A stretch of 64,000 nt of DNA from Sipunculus nudus (lineage: Eukaryota > Annelida > Sipuncula > Golfingiida > Sipunculidae): NCBI GenBank assembly GCA_026874595.1, contig CM049313.1:42622659-42686658 (forward strand). Reading direction: 5' to 3'. Both the position numbers and the translations under genes were made by a program. The notes beneath the pieces were generated by a model. The model did not search any database and was not told the DNA's origin. It saw only the letters and a list, made by a program, of their open reading frames with translations. Below are positions 33,222 through 45,398 of the stretch, in pieces (the stretch's first letter is position 1; every line of letters starts with the position of its first letter).

Positions 33222-35390
33222 TCAGTTCTCAGTTCTTTTGACTGCGTCAAGTATGACACATTCAACGGTTTCATCAGTTTGACATGCGTGATCGTCGGCC
33301 ATCCTTTCCTCTTCCACAACAGCCATTATATCATCCAGTAAGTCTTCTCTCATTGCCTCCGGCACCATATCAAGTACAGCGTAATAGCTTTTTGTTCCAT
33401 CTGAATTTCAAACAGTTTTAATTTTTCAGTAACATTATGGTCAAGGGTGTTGGTGTTTCATGTTGATACTTTGTAATTTTTTACTCGAGTTTAAAACAAA
33501 CATTTATATCCCTTTACAAATCCGTGAGGTATTACAGAGGAACCGTATATCAGGCCCTGCAATGGCATTTAGTAATGCGTTATCTCCCCGAAACTTCTTT
33601 ATTCAACAGAACCAGGCTGGCCGTGGGAGGAATGAACAGTGGCCGACTCTCCGCAACTAACTGAAGTTGACAGGTGTTATGAAAAAACTATTAATATACT
33701 ACGCCGTTCCTAAATTTGTAAAAGTTTGCATTTCAAGTAGCTTTAAATGTGTAACAGATATTTTCAAATGCTTACGAAATATTTTGAACACACCTAAAAA
33801 ATGATTCTATAGTATCATGCGCCCGACAAAACAACAGTCCCATTCTTGAAACTATTTAGAGATTATAAATCGACTTGACCTTCAGACCAATTGGAGGATT
33901 TTAATATATTGTGTTCACTATAGACTATGTGGAATTACATACATTTAGGCATATATAAAGGATGTAGACATCCGTGTCTGCTTAACCTCCGCTAAAGGTA
34001 TACATGTTCCTATAACTCCTGTATCTGCTACCCATATTGACCTACCTTTGGTCAATGGAAATCCAACTCTTATCATATCTTGACGTATCACGTCAAACCC
34101 ATGCCTGGACATTATTTCTTTGAAGGCATTCCTCTCATTCAACCAGTACACACCTTTAGAAGTGTTCATGCTCGCAAGGAGCCACGGCACACCCATATTT
34201 TCCAGATTCTACAATATAAATGTGTATAATGGTAATTAATATATTTTTTTATCTCATATTCAAATAGAAACATGTTTGAAAAGGTAAGAAAAGGGTATTA
34301 GGTATGTCCGGTGTACAGTCGGAAGAGGAATTAGAACGCGTATATTTATTGTTTAAATGGGGATAAAGAAGGATATGTGAAATATCATTTTAAAAAAAAA
34401 CCTTGCAAATGTTAGATATATGAAAGCTATTGTTTTGATGTGTTAATCAGGTGGTAATGGTACATAAAAAATGGCCAATCATTTATTGATTCATATATTT
34501 TTGCCTTGCTAAAACTGAATGGTAGTAAATAGTTACTTTATAATTAACCCATCTCTTCCACCGAGGACTTTCCATGATCCGCGTTGTCATGGCAGACAGG
34601 AATTTATGGGGCTCGGGGAATACTGGAATGACAAGGAGCACTCTTCCTCCTGGCTTAAGCAGCCAGTTAATGTTTTCACAAGCAGAGTCCATGTCACTTA
34701 CCCAATGGAGCGTGAAAAAGGATATTGCAAGTGAAAAGTGTGAATGATACCTTTCCTTCTTTTGAAGGTCAAGATTCTGAAAAGTATTCACATGATTTAA
34801 GTATATTCATGTTTAAATACGTGTCTGTGAAAATGGGTGATTAATTATTACATGTAGGTCACTTTTGCCCTGTTGCTAGGATGAGAAAAGAAGAAATGGC
34901 CTTTGAATATGAACGAAGCAAATATTTCTTTCAAAATATTCATAAGGTCAAACTAAAGACTTATTTGTAATTTTATCGTTGTAATATGCTAATATATATT
35001 CTTTTTTTTTATTTAATGCTTTCTGAAGTTACACTTGTATTGATATCTTAACTACGAACAATCTCTGCGTTGTACCTTAAACCGCAAACCTATAAAATTG
35101 ATAGTGATGATATTCAAGTTGGTAACCTGGATATCCATTCGTTCAGCCACAATTCGGTCTGACGGGTAATTTTGCTTGACGTAAGTTATCATGGATTCGT
35201 TCACATCCACCGCCGTGAGATGGCAGTTAAACTTCCGCTGCAGGTAGAAACTGGTCTCTCCTGTCCCACATCCGATATCAATGACGTGATCATCCGGGCC
35301 GACATTGCTAATATACTTGTCTATAACCCGTTTACCGCCTTCTCTTTGTACATTGTTTCCCATTTGGTAATCCTCTGGCGGGCGCTGCAT
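33222..35390 (-). CDS. Class I SAM-dependent methyltransferase, JHAMT-like, 4 exons, intact (unit 1)
   Basis: Four exons join into one open frame of 281 codons plus stop: 35390-35127, 34776-34537, 34208-34046 and 33400-33222. All have GT-AG borders; phases are 0, 0 and 1. The start is the ATG giving MQRPPEDYQMGNN. Motif I is VIDIGCGTGETSF (residues ~36-48), motif II acidic is LTAVDVNESM (~58-67), then SFFTLHWVSDMDSA, LLKPGGRVLLVIPVFPEP and a C-terminal VPEAMREDLLDDIM helix. Length and the SFFxLHW-xxD/LxPGG pattern fit juvenile-hormone-acid-O-methyltransferase-like proteins, which methylate carboxyl groups using S-adenosylmethionine. The substrate here is unknown. No signal peptide or membrane segment is seen, so it should be cytosolic. 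Alternative: another small-molecule methyltransferase of the Methyltransf_11/25 type. Confidence 0.88.
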
Positions 35391-38300
35391 GACTTTATTA
35401 TATCCACGGTGACTTAACAGAAACGTAACCCTATAAAGATAAGGGATCGTTCCATTATTAACTATTACAGCTAGAAGGTCCTAACTCTTACGCCTCCACG
35501 GATCTGGAAATGAACTAGCGATTCCATAGGTGCAAGATGTGGGTTTGGAACCCTATGCCTAAGAGGCTATTTAAAAAAGTAATCATCGGATATAGATGAT
35601 GCAAACAAATTACTCTATAAATAATCAACACTTTACTTGAAAGGTTTACAGTCAAACACTTTGGTGTCAGGTTAACAATTCAATATAATAATGGATGAAG
35701 TGATGACATTTTTAACTTTGGATGATGGTGTTAATTGTTGGTTGTCCATACAGTTCTATTAATGTTACGGATAGTGTTGGTGAGGCCCTAAAGGACATTT
35801 CGGGAAATGTTTCTTTTTTATAATTTTAAACCAGTACAGACACAGAAAAGTCCTACAGTGGTTTATTTGCGGATGCGATTTTCCTTAAGATGAATAATCA
35901 ATCCAGTTGAGCTATGAATCAGGGAAAATTTGGCTAACAGGTATTTTTCACAACCCTGTGCACATAAGATGGCTTGTTTGACTAAGAAAAATGCGAATCG
36001 TAGTTACTTAGTTTAAGCAGAATGCCTAAAGTTAAAATAAAATAGACTGCACAGGTAAAGACAGGATGTTTATTATGATAGTGATCTGACTTTTTGTATA
36101 AACTCAATATTACAGTGTTTCTCTATTATTTAGCTTTTGTAAATTCAGCATAAAATGAAAAGCGCGTTTTATATTAGGCATATTAAAATGTCCCTTAGTT
36201 TCCTGACAGAAGGCGGGGAGCACTGAGAGGGTTGAAGTGTGTTAGCGTAGGAAGGAGTGTCGTTAGGGCAGGAAGTGTGTACCTTATACAACAAATATAC
36301 TGTATTCTTAGTAGATATAACAACATTGGTTACATTTCCAGACAAGTGTCAGCGGTCATTCTTAAAGTGATCAGAGGATTTTAAAGTCAACTCGCATCAA
36401 TAGCCCAATATTCTGCATCAGGTCTCATTCACACTTGTCTAAATACTAAAACTGACTTTTTGACTCACTGCAAAAGACAAAATACAAAAGAAAAAAAGTT
36501 TTTAAAAAAGGTTGTTTCCACAAAACACTGATTGTGTCAAAGAGAAAATCATATTTGCAATACAGATTGGGGTTAAGGAAATGGCAACGGATGATTCAAC
36601 CAGCAGCTGCACGACATCTTCCTTCCGTAAAGAAAATTTACTTCAAAGCATTGTGTTGTTAGAGGTCAGTTTATGTCAGTCATCTTACCTGAACGATCAT
36701 ATCTGACACTTGAAACTGGTTGCTTTAATAAATTTAAATGACATCATCTTAGTAATAGTATAATAGATCCAATGGATATTCTTATGCACAGCCAGTTACT
36801 TATTTGTTGTGACAGTTTCGTTCAGTCATCTCAGCGGACTTCTGCAGACTGTAGGACCGTTACTTCTCGCCAGCGGATAGTAAGAGTTCAGTAATAATTA
36901 TTGATAATCTGATAGAATGGGCGGTGTTGGCCTGAGACCTTTTTCCCTTTAATTGTCGCACAGGCCAATGTTTGTTGACATTGTGTCAAGCACCTGTGTA
37001 AAAACACTACAGAATATTTTCACTATAATGGATGGATGCTGCACAGAACGTTTTCACTACAAAAGGACCAGCGACGTACGCATGCACTCAGCATCTTATC
37101 TCCGCACTGGTAGGCCTAGAAAACTGCATGAGAGCCTTTTTTGACGGTCCGCAAAATATGTGGAAACCCAGGTGTCAAATTAAATATGTTGCATCATAAT
37201 GATAGAGCCTGTTTACCTCGGAATAGAATAATATTACTTATAAGAAATACTGGCAAGTTTAATGATCGTATGTCTGCTTCTAAATTAGTTAAACGTGATA
37301 CGTGCTGTATGGACTAGACAAGAGTGACTTTTGTAGTGGATAAATGATTAATATTAATTCACATGATCGTGAACAAACTTACTTTTTGAAGGAATCAACA
37401 CCACGGATGTGAAAATTACATTGCCCTATGGATGAAACTATCATACTAAGCTCCTAACAATGGATAACGAATCGTCTTTGCTGCATATGCACTATCACTA
37501 GCACCTCCCGGTAATTCTAGCCGTAACTACCAGACTCAGTAGGCAATGATAATTGGGCTGGTAAGCCTACTTGAGTCGTGATACATGCAATATCAAGAAA
37601 TGCATCGCAGTGGTCTTCTGTCATGTTGCATTTATAATATTAAAAAGGGTGCATAGAAAAAATAAACAAAATAACAATAATTAGGAGCATTACGGTTTAT
37701 AAGGTTTAACTAACTATCATTTGAAATGGACATAAGATGTCTCTCATATGTAGTAATCGTATGAAAACTCTGCATATACGCTTCTCAACTAAGCCATATA
37801 AAGATGTGCAATAAAGAATATACTTCTATCAGAATAACATGAACTTTGTCTCGCTAAAAGCAAGTCAAAAATAGGTCAAAGTTACTTACATAACTTAATT
37901 CTGAATTTACAAATAAATATTGAAATGTACTACAAATGTTATACAGTTGTATCCATAGCCATATGTTATGTTTTACCATACTCAAATATACTTCGGTGCA
38001 CTAAATACCATACAGACACATGAATATGACCAAGATCAACAATCATATTGGTTTAACATAAACACTATTAGTACAATACAGTCAAAAGTCCAATACTTCC
38101 CCTTTAACTTCTATTCAATCATGCGTGTATCACGTGTTACAAATTTATATGAGTGTCTCGACTATCGAATTTATAATATATGATAAGCTACATCTTACAT
38201 GTATTAACACCCAATATCAACATGGATGATTATAAAACAATTAGCAAATCAAAGGTTAATTAAAACAGAACGAAATAGGTTTCCAGGCCGTGTCACTGTG

Positions 38301-38694
38301 AACTGCGCTTTAACTTTAAGAAGAGAAATTCCGACATCAGTGTTCATTGGTAAAATCTAAACGGCCTCCCATCCTCGATGGAATTAAGTATAAACACAAA
38401 TACGGTACACAAACCTCGACCTAACAGACACTGAACCGGACAAGCGTTGACAAATCCTTCAGCAGCTTATACCAGGCAAAACCCGTCCGCTCGACACACC
38501 ACCCACGGCGATATACCCGACTTCAAATGCAAAGGGGTCTAATCATGTGATTAGACCTTAGAGCAGAATAGTTCCACGCAAGACCACATATATCGCTCTC
38601 TCTCTCTCTCTCGGTCCTGAATAGCCCTGGCTCCCGTGCTCTCTTACTAAGCTATGCTTAGCGATCCTGGATATCGCTGCATATAATGCAGTAA
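35391..38694. other. Non-coding stretch upstream of methyltransferase, unit 1
   Basis: Short frames at 36512-36706 and 36953-37144 are almost unchanged in unit 2, but so is the surrounding non-coding DNA, so this is not evidence of selection. They have no recognised domain. The methyltransferase promoter should lie just right of 35390; no clear TATA box is assigned. A near-perfect palindrome lies at 38536-38557 and a (CT)n tract at about 38597-38612. Confidence 0.55.
38536..38557. promoter_or_regulatory. 22-bp inverted repeat with TAATCA arms, unit 1
   Basis: Arms GGTCTAATCA and TGATTAGACC, perfectly complementary, separated by TG. The core TAATCA/TGATTA resembles a paired homeodomain site. 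Kept intact in unit 2 (54881-54902). Confidence 0.4.
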
Positions 38695-39264
38695 TGCTAC
38701 GTTTACACTATGTTCCCGGCGACCACGGCAGCCCCGTTTCAGGCCACCGTGGACAAAACGGGATTGAAGTGAGACAACGTGAGAGGACGGAATGGGCAAA
38801 CGTGACTAGCCGTGATTGCCGTGGTTGCCGTGCGAGAATTTTAAACTATAAAAAAATTGGCCACGGCAGTCACGTTACGGATGAGAAACCTAGAAGGCCG
38901 TAGTAAAACGGGATGAACGCAAGGAAACGTGACAGTACGTAATAGACCGTAACAAAACTTTGGGATAGTCCGTAGTAGGACACGAAGCAGTGTTATCACG
39001 TTCCTTTCAAGTAATGTCACGTTCTCCCATGTTTAGTGCGCGTTATGTCACGATTGATTCACGGTTTTTGCACGTTTTGTTACGTTTTGTCACGGTTCTC
39101 ACGGCAAGCAAAATATGGTGTATTGTAGCCATTTCGTAGCCTTGGCCCACATGACAGCTCGAGTCATGAGCAATCCACGACACATTACTGCGTCTACAAT
39201 ACGAAGAGGCATCTACATTACGAAGAGAGGTTGAAACAAAGCTGGAAATATTAGAAGGAAAGCT

Positions 39265-40012
39265 ATGCCATTAAGGAAGAAAAGACGCACAAAGACCCTC
39301 CGTCCTGCACCACCACAGCCAAGAGAGGAGCAGGAACAGCCCGATGTTCCTCCACCTTCACTGCAATGGAGATGAGTGTGTTGTTATTGACCTGGTCCCC
39401 GAACTTGAACCTGAACCTGATGCCGAGGATATTACAGAAATCGCACCTGCTAGGAGGAGGGTATCCCCCAGGGTCGTCACTAATCTTTCTGAGGATGAGA
39501 AGGAGGTCATCATTGACCGCCTACAGCAGAATCCCGTGTTGTACTCCAAGAGGCAAGCTGGTTACAAAGATGCAGGGGCAAAAGACAGAATGTGGACAGA
39601 GCAGGCGAGGCAGATGAATCGTACACCAAACGAAATCAAGACGTGGTACCACAGCATGCGCACCAAGCTTAGCAAACTAAAGAAAGCTGTCACCAAGTCC
39701 GGGCAATCTGCAGACCAATTCACCGCAACTGAACGGTAATAAGTCTCACTTAACATCTGTAACCATGATTTTTTTACATATATGAATAATATATTATATT
39801 TGTAATGACATTCTAAGCCACAGAAATAGTTTAATATTTTAATGATGCCTATTTTAAAATAAATGTATTAATACATTTAAATATATGTGTATATAAATAT
39901 ACATATATATGAACAATATTATTTGTAGTGACAGCAATAGCTTTGAAAATAGTTTAACAGTTTAATGATAAATTAATGTGTGATTTTCATATGTTTATAT
40001 GTCATGTATAGT

Positions 40013-40060
<48 letters not shown>

Positions 40061-40152
40061 CAATATTATTTGTAGTGACAGATTTAGCTAAAAAGAAAGT
40101 AGTTTATGTTTGACCGTTTAATGATAAAATGATAATTATATGTAATATATAT

Positions 40153-40197
<45 letters not shown>

Positions 40198-40303
40198 TAT
40201 TGTTGTTATAGTTTAATGTTATTATAATGTTTATATGTATTAAATAGTAATATATATATATATATATATATGTATACACACATATATACATGTATACACA
40301 CAG

Positions 40304-40360
<57 letters not shown>

Positions 40361-41560
40361 GAGTGTAGTGAATACACACTATGATCATGACAGACACAGA
40401 GATAAACAAATTAAATACCTCCTCATTCTATCCTTCACAATGGTTCTGTTAGACAAAAGAGCATCCCTGTTCACTGCTATCATGTTTAAGTATGTAGAGG
40501 TGAATATGCACATGTACTATATATTGTTTTAATAGCAGTGAATTGGCGTTCCTTTGTCTAACAGAACCACCGCGAAGGGTCCAATAGGAAATTGTTTATT
40601 TTGTCCACATTTTTGTCTATCATGTTCATATTGACAGATGATACAAACATGCTTTAAGAATTTCAATTCCTATTTCATCAGGTGGATTTGGCAGCGCTTC
40701 CAGTTCCTGTTGGAGCACATCACTCAGATGCCTAGAAGGACAGTGGCGAGCTTCACTGCCCGACTCCAACCTGCTGCGGCTGGAGCTCCCCCTGCTGCAC
40801 CTGCTCCTGATGCTCCAGAGGGCACTCCACCTGCTCCTGAGGTTCAAGGAGATGATCTACACGTGATTCTACACGTGCTAGCACTCCAGCTTCTACACAC
40901 AGGCCCTCTACAGCCAGTGCCAACACAAATCTCCTGATGGGTCTCTTGAAGACCTTCCTGACCGGGCGACAGAGTGAGGTGCATCCAGCTACCGCATTTG
41001 GTTCCTTCATCGACCAAAGTCTGAGAAGACTCCCACCGGCCATCCGACGTACAGCAGAAGCCAGAATAATGGAGGTGATGCACGGGTGCTAGAATGAAGC
41101 AGACTACCAGCAATTCAATCCACTACAACCACAACAGCCAGCCACAGCTGATCAACAGCGACCACGGACTTGGCACGGAGAGCCTTCAGTCCAGCGTCCA
41201 GCAAGACGTCCAAGGGAGGCACCAGGCCGGCACTGGCAGCCACCCCCGTCCCAGCGGCCTGCTGATGTGACATACCCACCCGATCTCTGGCACTCAATGG
41301 ATCGACCACAGATGCAGGAACAGTTTCCTGAGATGAACATAACCTGTCCACCGCCCATCACTGGAAACCAGCCACAGCCATTGTCGACAGCTCAGCCGCC
41401 TATGACATCAGCTACCGTACTGCAAGACATCCCATATAGCCAGATCTCTAACAACCTTACAAACCCAAACCAAGTTAGAGGGACCAGAAGCACTAGCACT
41501 TCCGCCAAAGAGAAGCCACAGGACGACGACCAAACCAGACCAGACCAAGTTATTCAGTAG
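39265..41560 (+). pseudogene. Harbinger Myb/SANT-like DNA-binding protein, unit 1, broken
   Basis: Two exons can be traced: 39265-39735 (donor CG/GTAATA) and 40682-41560 (acceptor TTTCATCAG). The first encodes a basic start (MPLRKKRRTKTLR), a Pro/Glu-rich segment and a Myb/SANT- or MADF-like domain (EKEVIIDRLQQNPVLY, RTPNEIKTWYHSMRTKLSKL) that continues as WIWQRFQFLLEHI in exon 2. The second adds Ala/Pro-rich and Gln/Pro-rich tails. Breaks in this copy: a 5-bp loss near 39361 that shifts the N-terminus, a shift near 40855 and an in-frame TAG near 41091. The last two are shared with unit 2. In Harbinger elements this protein carries the transposase to the nucleus and to the ends. Confidence 0.75.
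40442..40568. mobile_element. Small MITE-like inverted-repeat element nested in the Harbinger intron, unit 1
   Basis: A 127-bp segment with long imperfect arms: GGTTCTGTTAGACAAA at the left is the reverse complement of TTTGTCTAACAGAACC at the right, and CACTGCTAT pairs with ATAGCAGTG further in. Almost the whole element would fold back. No clear target duplication is seen. Confidence 0.75.
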
Positions 41561-42236
41561 TTGATTGTTTGTCATTTTTTTAAAATAAATGCACATTTAT
41601 GATGTATTTTTCTTATAATAGGCCAGAATTTTGTTGAATATTAATGATTTATGTGGAAAATAAGTTTGAGAAAATCAAAGGCAGATTTAAGCCACAAAAT
41701 ATCCATTCTTTTATAAAAGATATTTTAGGTTTCAGTGAGTTATCAAGACTTCATTTTGAGAAAAAACAAGTTTTATTCATGCATGCAGCACTGATTTATG
41801 ACAGATAAAAATCGTTTACAATCAATCAATAAATCATTCCAATAAAAAAAACAAAGACCGAAAAATCAAGGTACTTTCAAGTAATTTTTTATCATTTAAA
41901 TGATAGTAAACAGACAAGAGATATAACTTTATTTTGTCATGATTCAATGTTATCATAGTTCTGTAAATAAAGTGGTCTTTTTAAATAAAAACTTTTACAG
42001 ACTCTGTTCTTTAAAATTATTACGCATGATTGCCCATCCATATAAAAATGAGAGGAGGAAGGGGTCACGTCAGGACCTGTGTTTTTTTTTTCGGTGTCAA
42101 GTGTCTTTAACTGGGGAGTGATCATTCTGTCCTGCCACTCTACAGCACCAGCAGGGGAGTTGAAGTACCTTTTAAGGTACTCCCGTTGTTGCTTCGCATC
42201 CAGAGTGTCTCTGTTTCCTTCCGTGTGGTGGTGGAT

Positions 42237-42753
42237 TCACGTCTGGCCATTGGACCTCATCTCTCCAGGTTCCCCATCCTCATGGTCCATCTCGTTCACT
42301 GGGATGACTGGAATCCTTCTCCTCAGAAGATTGTGGAGCACGACAGCAGCCTCAATGATGGATCGCACTGTGATGTAAATTGAAATTCATTTATCATACA
42401 TGCTGAAAATATTTGTATTCAGAACATTACATATATTCATAATCAATATATTTATTTACACATACCTTAAAAATGTACTTCAAATATTATTACAGGTATT
42501 TATGAACAAACTCGTGCAGTAACATAATTGGACTAACCTGTGTCAGGTCCCTGTTCCAAAGTTCCAAGGAAACATCTGAATCGTTTGACCAGGGTTCCAA
42601 ATGTATTTTCCACCACACGTCTTCCACGGGAGATGCAGTAATTAAAGATTAGTTTTTCTCTTGGCATCGCTCTTCTGCCATATGGCTTCATCAGGAAGCT
42701 TCTTAAGGCAAATGCATCATTTCCCAGGATGAAGTAAGGGATGTCCTGGTTCT
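42237..42753 (-). pseudogene. Harbinger transposase 3' fragment, unit 1
   Basis: Carries the last exon (ending at the TGA at 42237-42239, with [10 protein letters not shown]) and the C-terminal part of the main exon including the third catalytic residue region RRVVENTFG. Homology ends at QDIPYF near 42753; sequence further upstream is unrelated. The first two catalytic Asp residues are absent, so the fragment is dead. Confidence 0.9.
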
Positions 42754-43133
42754 CGTGTGTGTGAAACCCAACATTTACGACAGCTTTTCTTCCGAATATA
42801 TGAACCAGGTAACTTAGAATTTCACTAAAGAGAGCACCAAAAATTAAGACCAATTTGGTCAGTCCACAAGGTGGGGATATTGTGGGGCTCCACTGTAATT
42901 CTTGAAATATTTACCTGACTTAAAGGACACACCCTGACACTGCTTTGTAATCATTGACATTTTCTGGCAAATATACTACACACTTTATATATGTAGGGTA
43001 CTTTAGTCAATGCCTTACTTGTGTTGAACTGGGTGGGGGGTGTCAGACTCATGGTCATAAAAATACTTCTTTCTTATAAAAATGTATGGAATTAGATACT
43101 AGGGTGGTACTTTCTTTCACTCACTGCAGCATA
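42754..43133. other. Filler DNA between duplicated units
   Basis: 380 bp with no match to either the right flank of unit 2 or the left flank of unit 1 that I can see. No gene. Confidence 0.7.
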
Positions 43134-44390
43134 AAGCCCGTTTACGGCAATATAAGCCGCAGTAGTCTCATTATATGTAAATCAATACCACAGGAATCAG
43201 TTCTTCTTTTAAATTAAAAGTATATAAATATGTCACTTGATCTTAAAACTTCGTGGTTTGACCTGAAACACGATTCGTTGGGTTAAAACTTTCGTGGATT
43301 AACCGTTCCTGGTCTTGCATTGTTTTACACAGATATGCCACTCTGAATGTATATATATTTTACTGGTCTGCTATGCCACTTGTAACCAAGACCAATGTGT
43401 GTTAATACACACTACAAGCAACAGATAGCATTCCCCGTTAGCCGGAACCCTGAACAGACCAGATAATAAGCCAAAGAACAGTGCTATTTTTTTGTAAAAA
43501 TGCATTGGATGTTTACAATTTTACGACTCGTTAAATCATATGTCTGCTTCATGCAGTCCCGGTAAAAGCGATAGGCTCAATTATACTACTAAAATATCAG
43601 CTAACTTATCTGAAACGTGGGTGTACACTTTTGAGTATATCTCGATAGATTATCGGGGATAATTCCATGTGTCTATCAACTGAGACCATGCGTGTCTGAA
43701 GGTATTACTAGGTTAATGAAAGCAAGTCTCGGCGTTAGATGTTGGTATGACGCATGTTCCGAAAGTATCCCATTTCGACTCCAGTGCCCCGGAACGAGGC
43801 CACAGTTAGGCTGGGCTCCAGCTTATATTTCAGCTCAGCTGACCGTGACCCATCTCACAGCCGAAGGGGCTAACCAGGTTAAATGCCGCACGCTTGAGTT
43901 CTTATTGTTTGGTCAGTAATTAACGGAATAAAGCTACAGGAGGGGTTGCCTTGTTTCTTATGCTTTTTGTCCTTATGTTAAAATTTAATTTGAGAAGTGG
44001 AAGCGAAGTGTTAATTTTAAAAGTGGAAGCGAAGTGCAACCAATGTCCCTAATGATAATGCGTCTAATGATAATAGGCCTATACAACTTTTATGGTTGCA
44101 AACGTGGTTAATCAACATGTTAAATGAAAAAAAACTTTAAAATGAATCTATTGATCTTTGGGTTTTTAATTTCAAGGATGATAGTTACCCACGAATTTCA
44201 CGAAAAAAAAAACAACAAGCAATTCTGAATCAACAATAATTTAATTTTATGCGGAGTTAGATTCAACACGAATAAAGCTTGTTTTCCGAGATATCTAACA
44301 AGGCACATCCATGTAATACACAATAAAAAAATAGATGTATTCTTTTATTTTCATTTTTTTCTAATCTGCATAACTATTTTCAGGACCACA

Positions 44391-44698
44391 ATGAAAGAAA
44401 AAAAATGCAGGAGCCTCCTGCGTATTATGTCACCGGAAATAGCCAACAGAATGAATGCGGAACACAGGCCATAAACAAGTATTTCAGAGACATTCATAAA
44501 CCCGGTTGATCACGCGATATATATCGGCTGTGGGACAGGAGAGACTAGCTTTTATCTGCAGCAGAGGTTTGACGGCCACGTCACGGCGGTCGACGTGAGC
44601 GAGGCCATGGTAAATGTAAAGAAGAGATATCGGCCAGATTCTTTAGTGGCGGAACGTATGGATAACTAGAATGGTTACTTATTACTATAACTTTGCCA

Positions 44699-44755
<57 letters not shown>

Positions 44756-45356
44756 ATCTAATTTAAGGTTAAATAAGAATTCTTACATTCACTGATTCAG
44801 CTTTCTCGATTTCACTGCATGTAACTTTATTACGAAATACCATACACCTACAGCAGTATAGTAACCGAAAAATTGTTGGCCATCCAGTAATTTGAATATT
44901 GAATGGAGAGGATTAATAACCTTGTGATTTATAGCAAAATACACTCATGCCTGATAGCTATATTTCAGTTTGCTTGCGCCAGGCTTCTGTTGCTCAGGGG
45001 TGGAGCACAGGACTCAAAGCCGGGAGATCGTGAGTTCTTTTCCAAACCGAGGTGGTGAAGCCTCCACCAAAGGTGAGCGCTCTGCAGGCTTAATGGGAAG
45101 GTCAAGCCGAACGGCCGAGTTTAAATCTCAAACGAGTTGGACCACGGAGTTTCCTCTTTAGTTTGGCCCATGGCAATGGAAACGATTTCAAACCCAAGGC
45201 CTACTGGTGCAGTAGACATCGTGCCTTTCGTTAACAGCAGGATATAAAATGAGTGGAAGCATGTGGTACTGCCCTGTCCGATACTGGTATGGATACAAGA
45301 ATGCAGATGTACATATACTCAGGTGAGCTACCATTAAAAATGAAGGCGGTTACCAC

Positions 45357-45398
<42 letters not shown>

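Larger units (their letters stand above)
26151..42753. repeat. Large direct duplication, unit 1 (~16.6 kb)
   Basis: Homology to 43134-59062 begins at AAGCCCGTTTACGGC (26151 and 43134) and ends at TGTCCTGGTTCT (42753 and 59062), inside the Harbinger transposase. Order of content: broken plus-strand methyltransferase with SINE, intact minus-strand methyltransferase, non-coding DNA, Harbinger element. The coordinate offset drops from 16983 to about 16324 across the unit because unit 1 has about 1.18 kb (31755-32932) that unit 2 lacks, partly offset by unit-2 insertions. Confidence 0.95.
38695..42753. mobile_element. PIF/Harbinger element, unit 1, right part missing
   Basis: Left end TGCTACGTTTACACTATG follows TAA as in unit 2. 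The element holds the Myb/SANT-like pseudogene and the 3' part of the transposase, then stops at the duplication breakpoint, so it lacks the right terminal repeat and the first two thirds of the transposase. Several (TA)n tracts (about 40017-40057, 40160-40193, 40251-40357) are longer than in unit 2. Confidence 0.9.

Noticed and set aside
33987-34046. Alternative later donor (GGAG/GTTAAG) for methyltransferase exon 3
   Set aside because: Would put the last exon out of frame with an early stop; the donor CAAAG/GTAGGT at 34046 keeps one open frame in both units.
36512-37144. Two small frames kept in both duplicated units
   Set aside because: Surrounding non-coding DNA is equally similar, so retention is no evidence for coding.
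40753-41361. Several minus-strand frames of 70-96 codons (and counterparts at 57021-57626)
   Set aside because: Shadows of the Pro/Gln-rich exon of the Myb/SANT-like gene on the plus strand.
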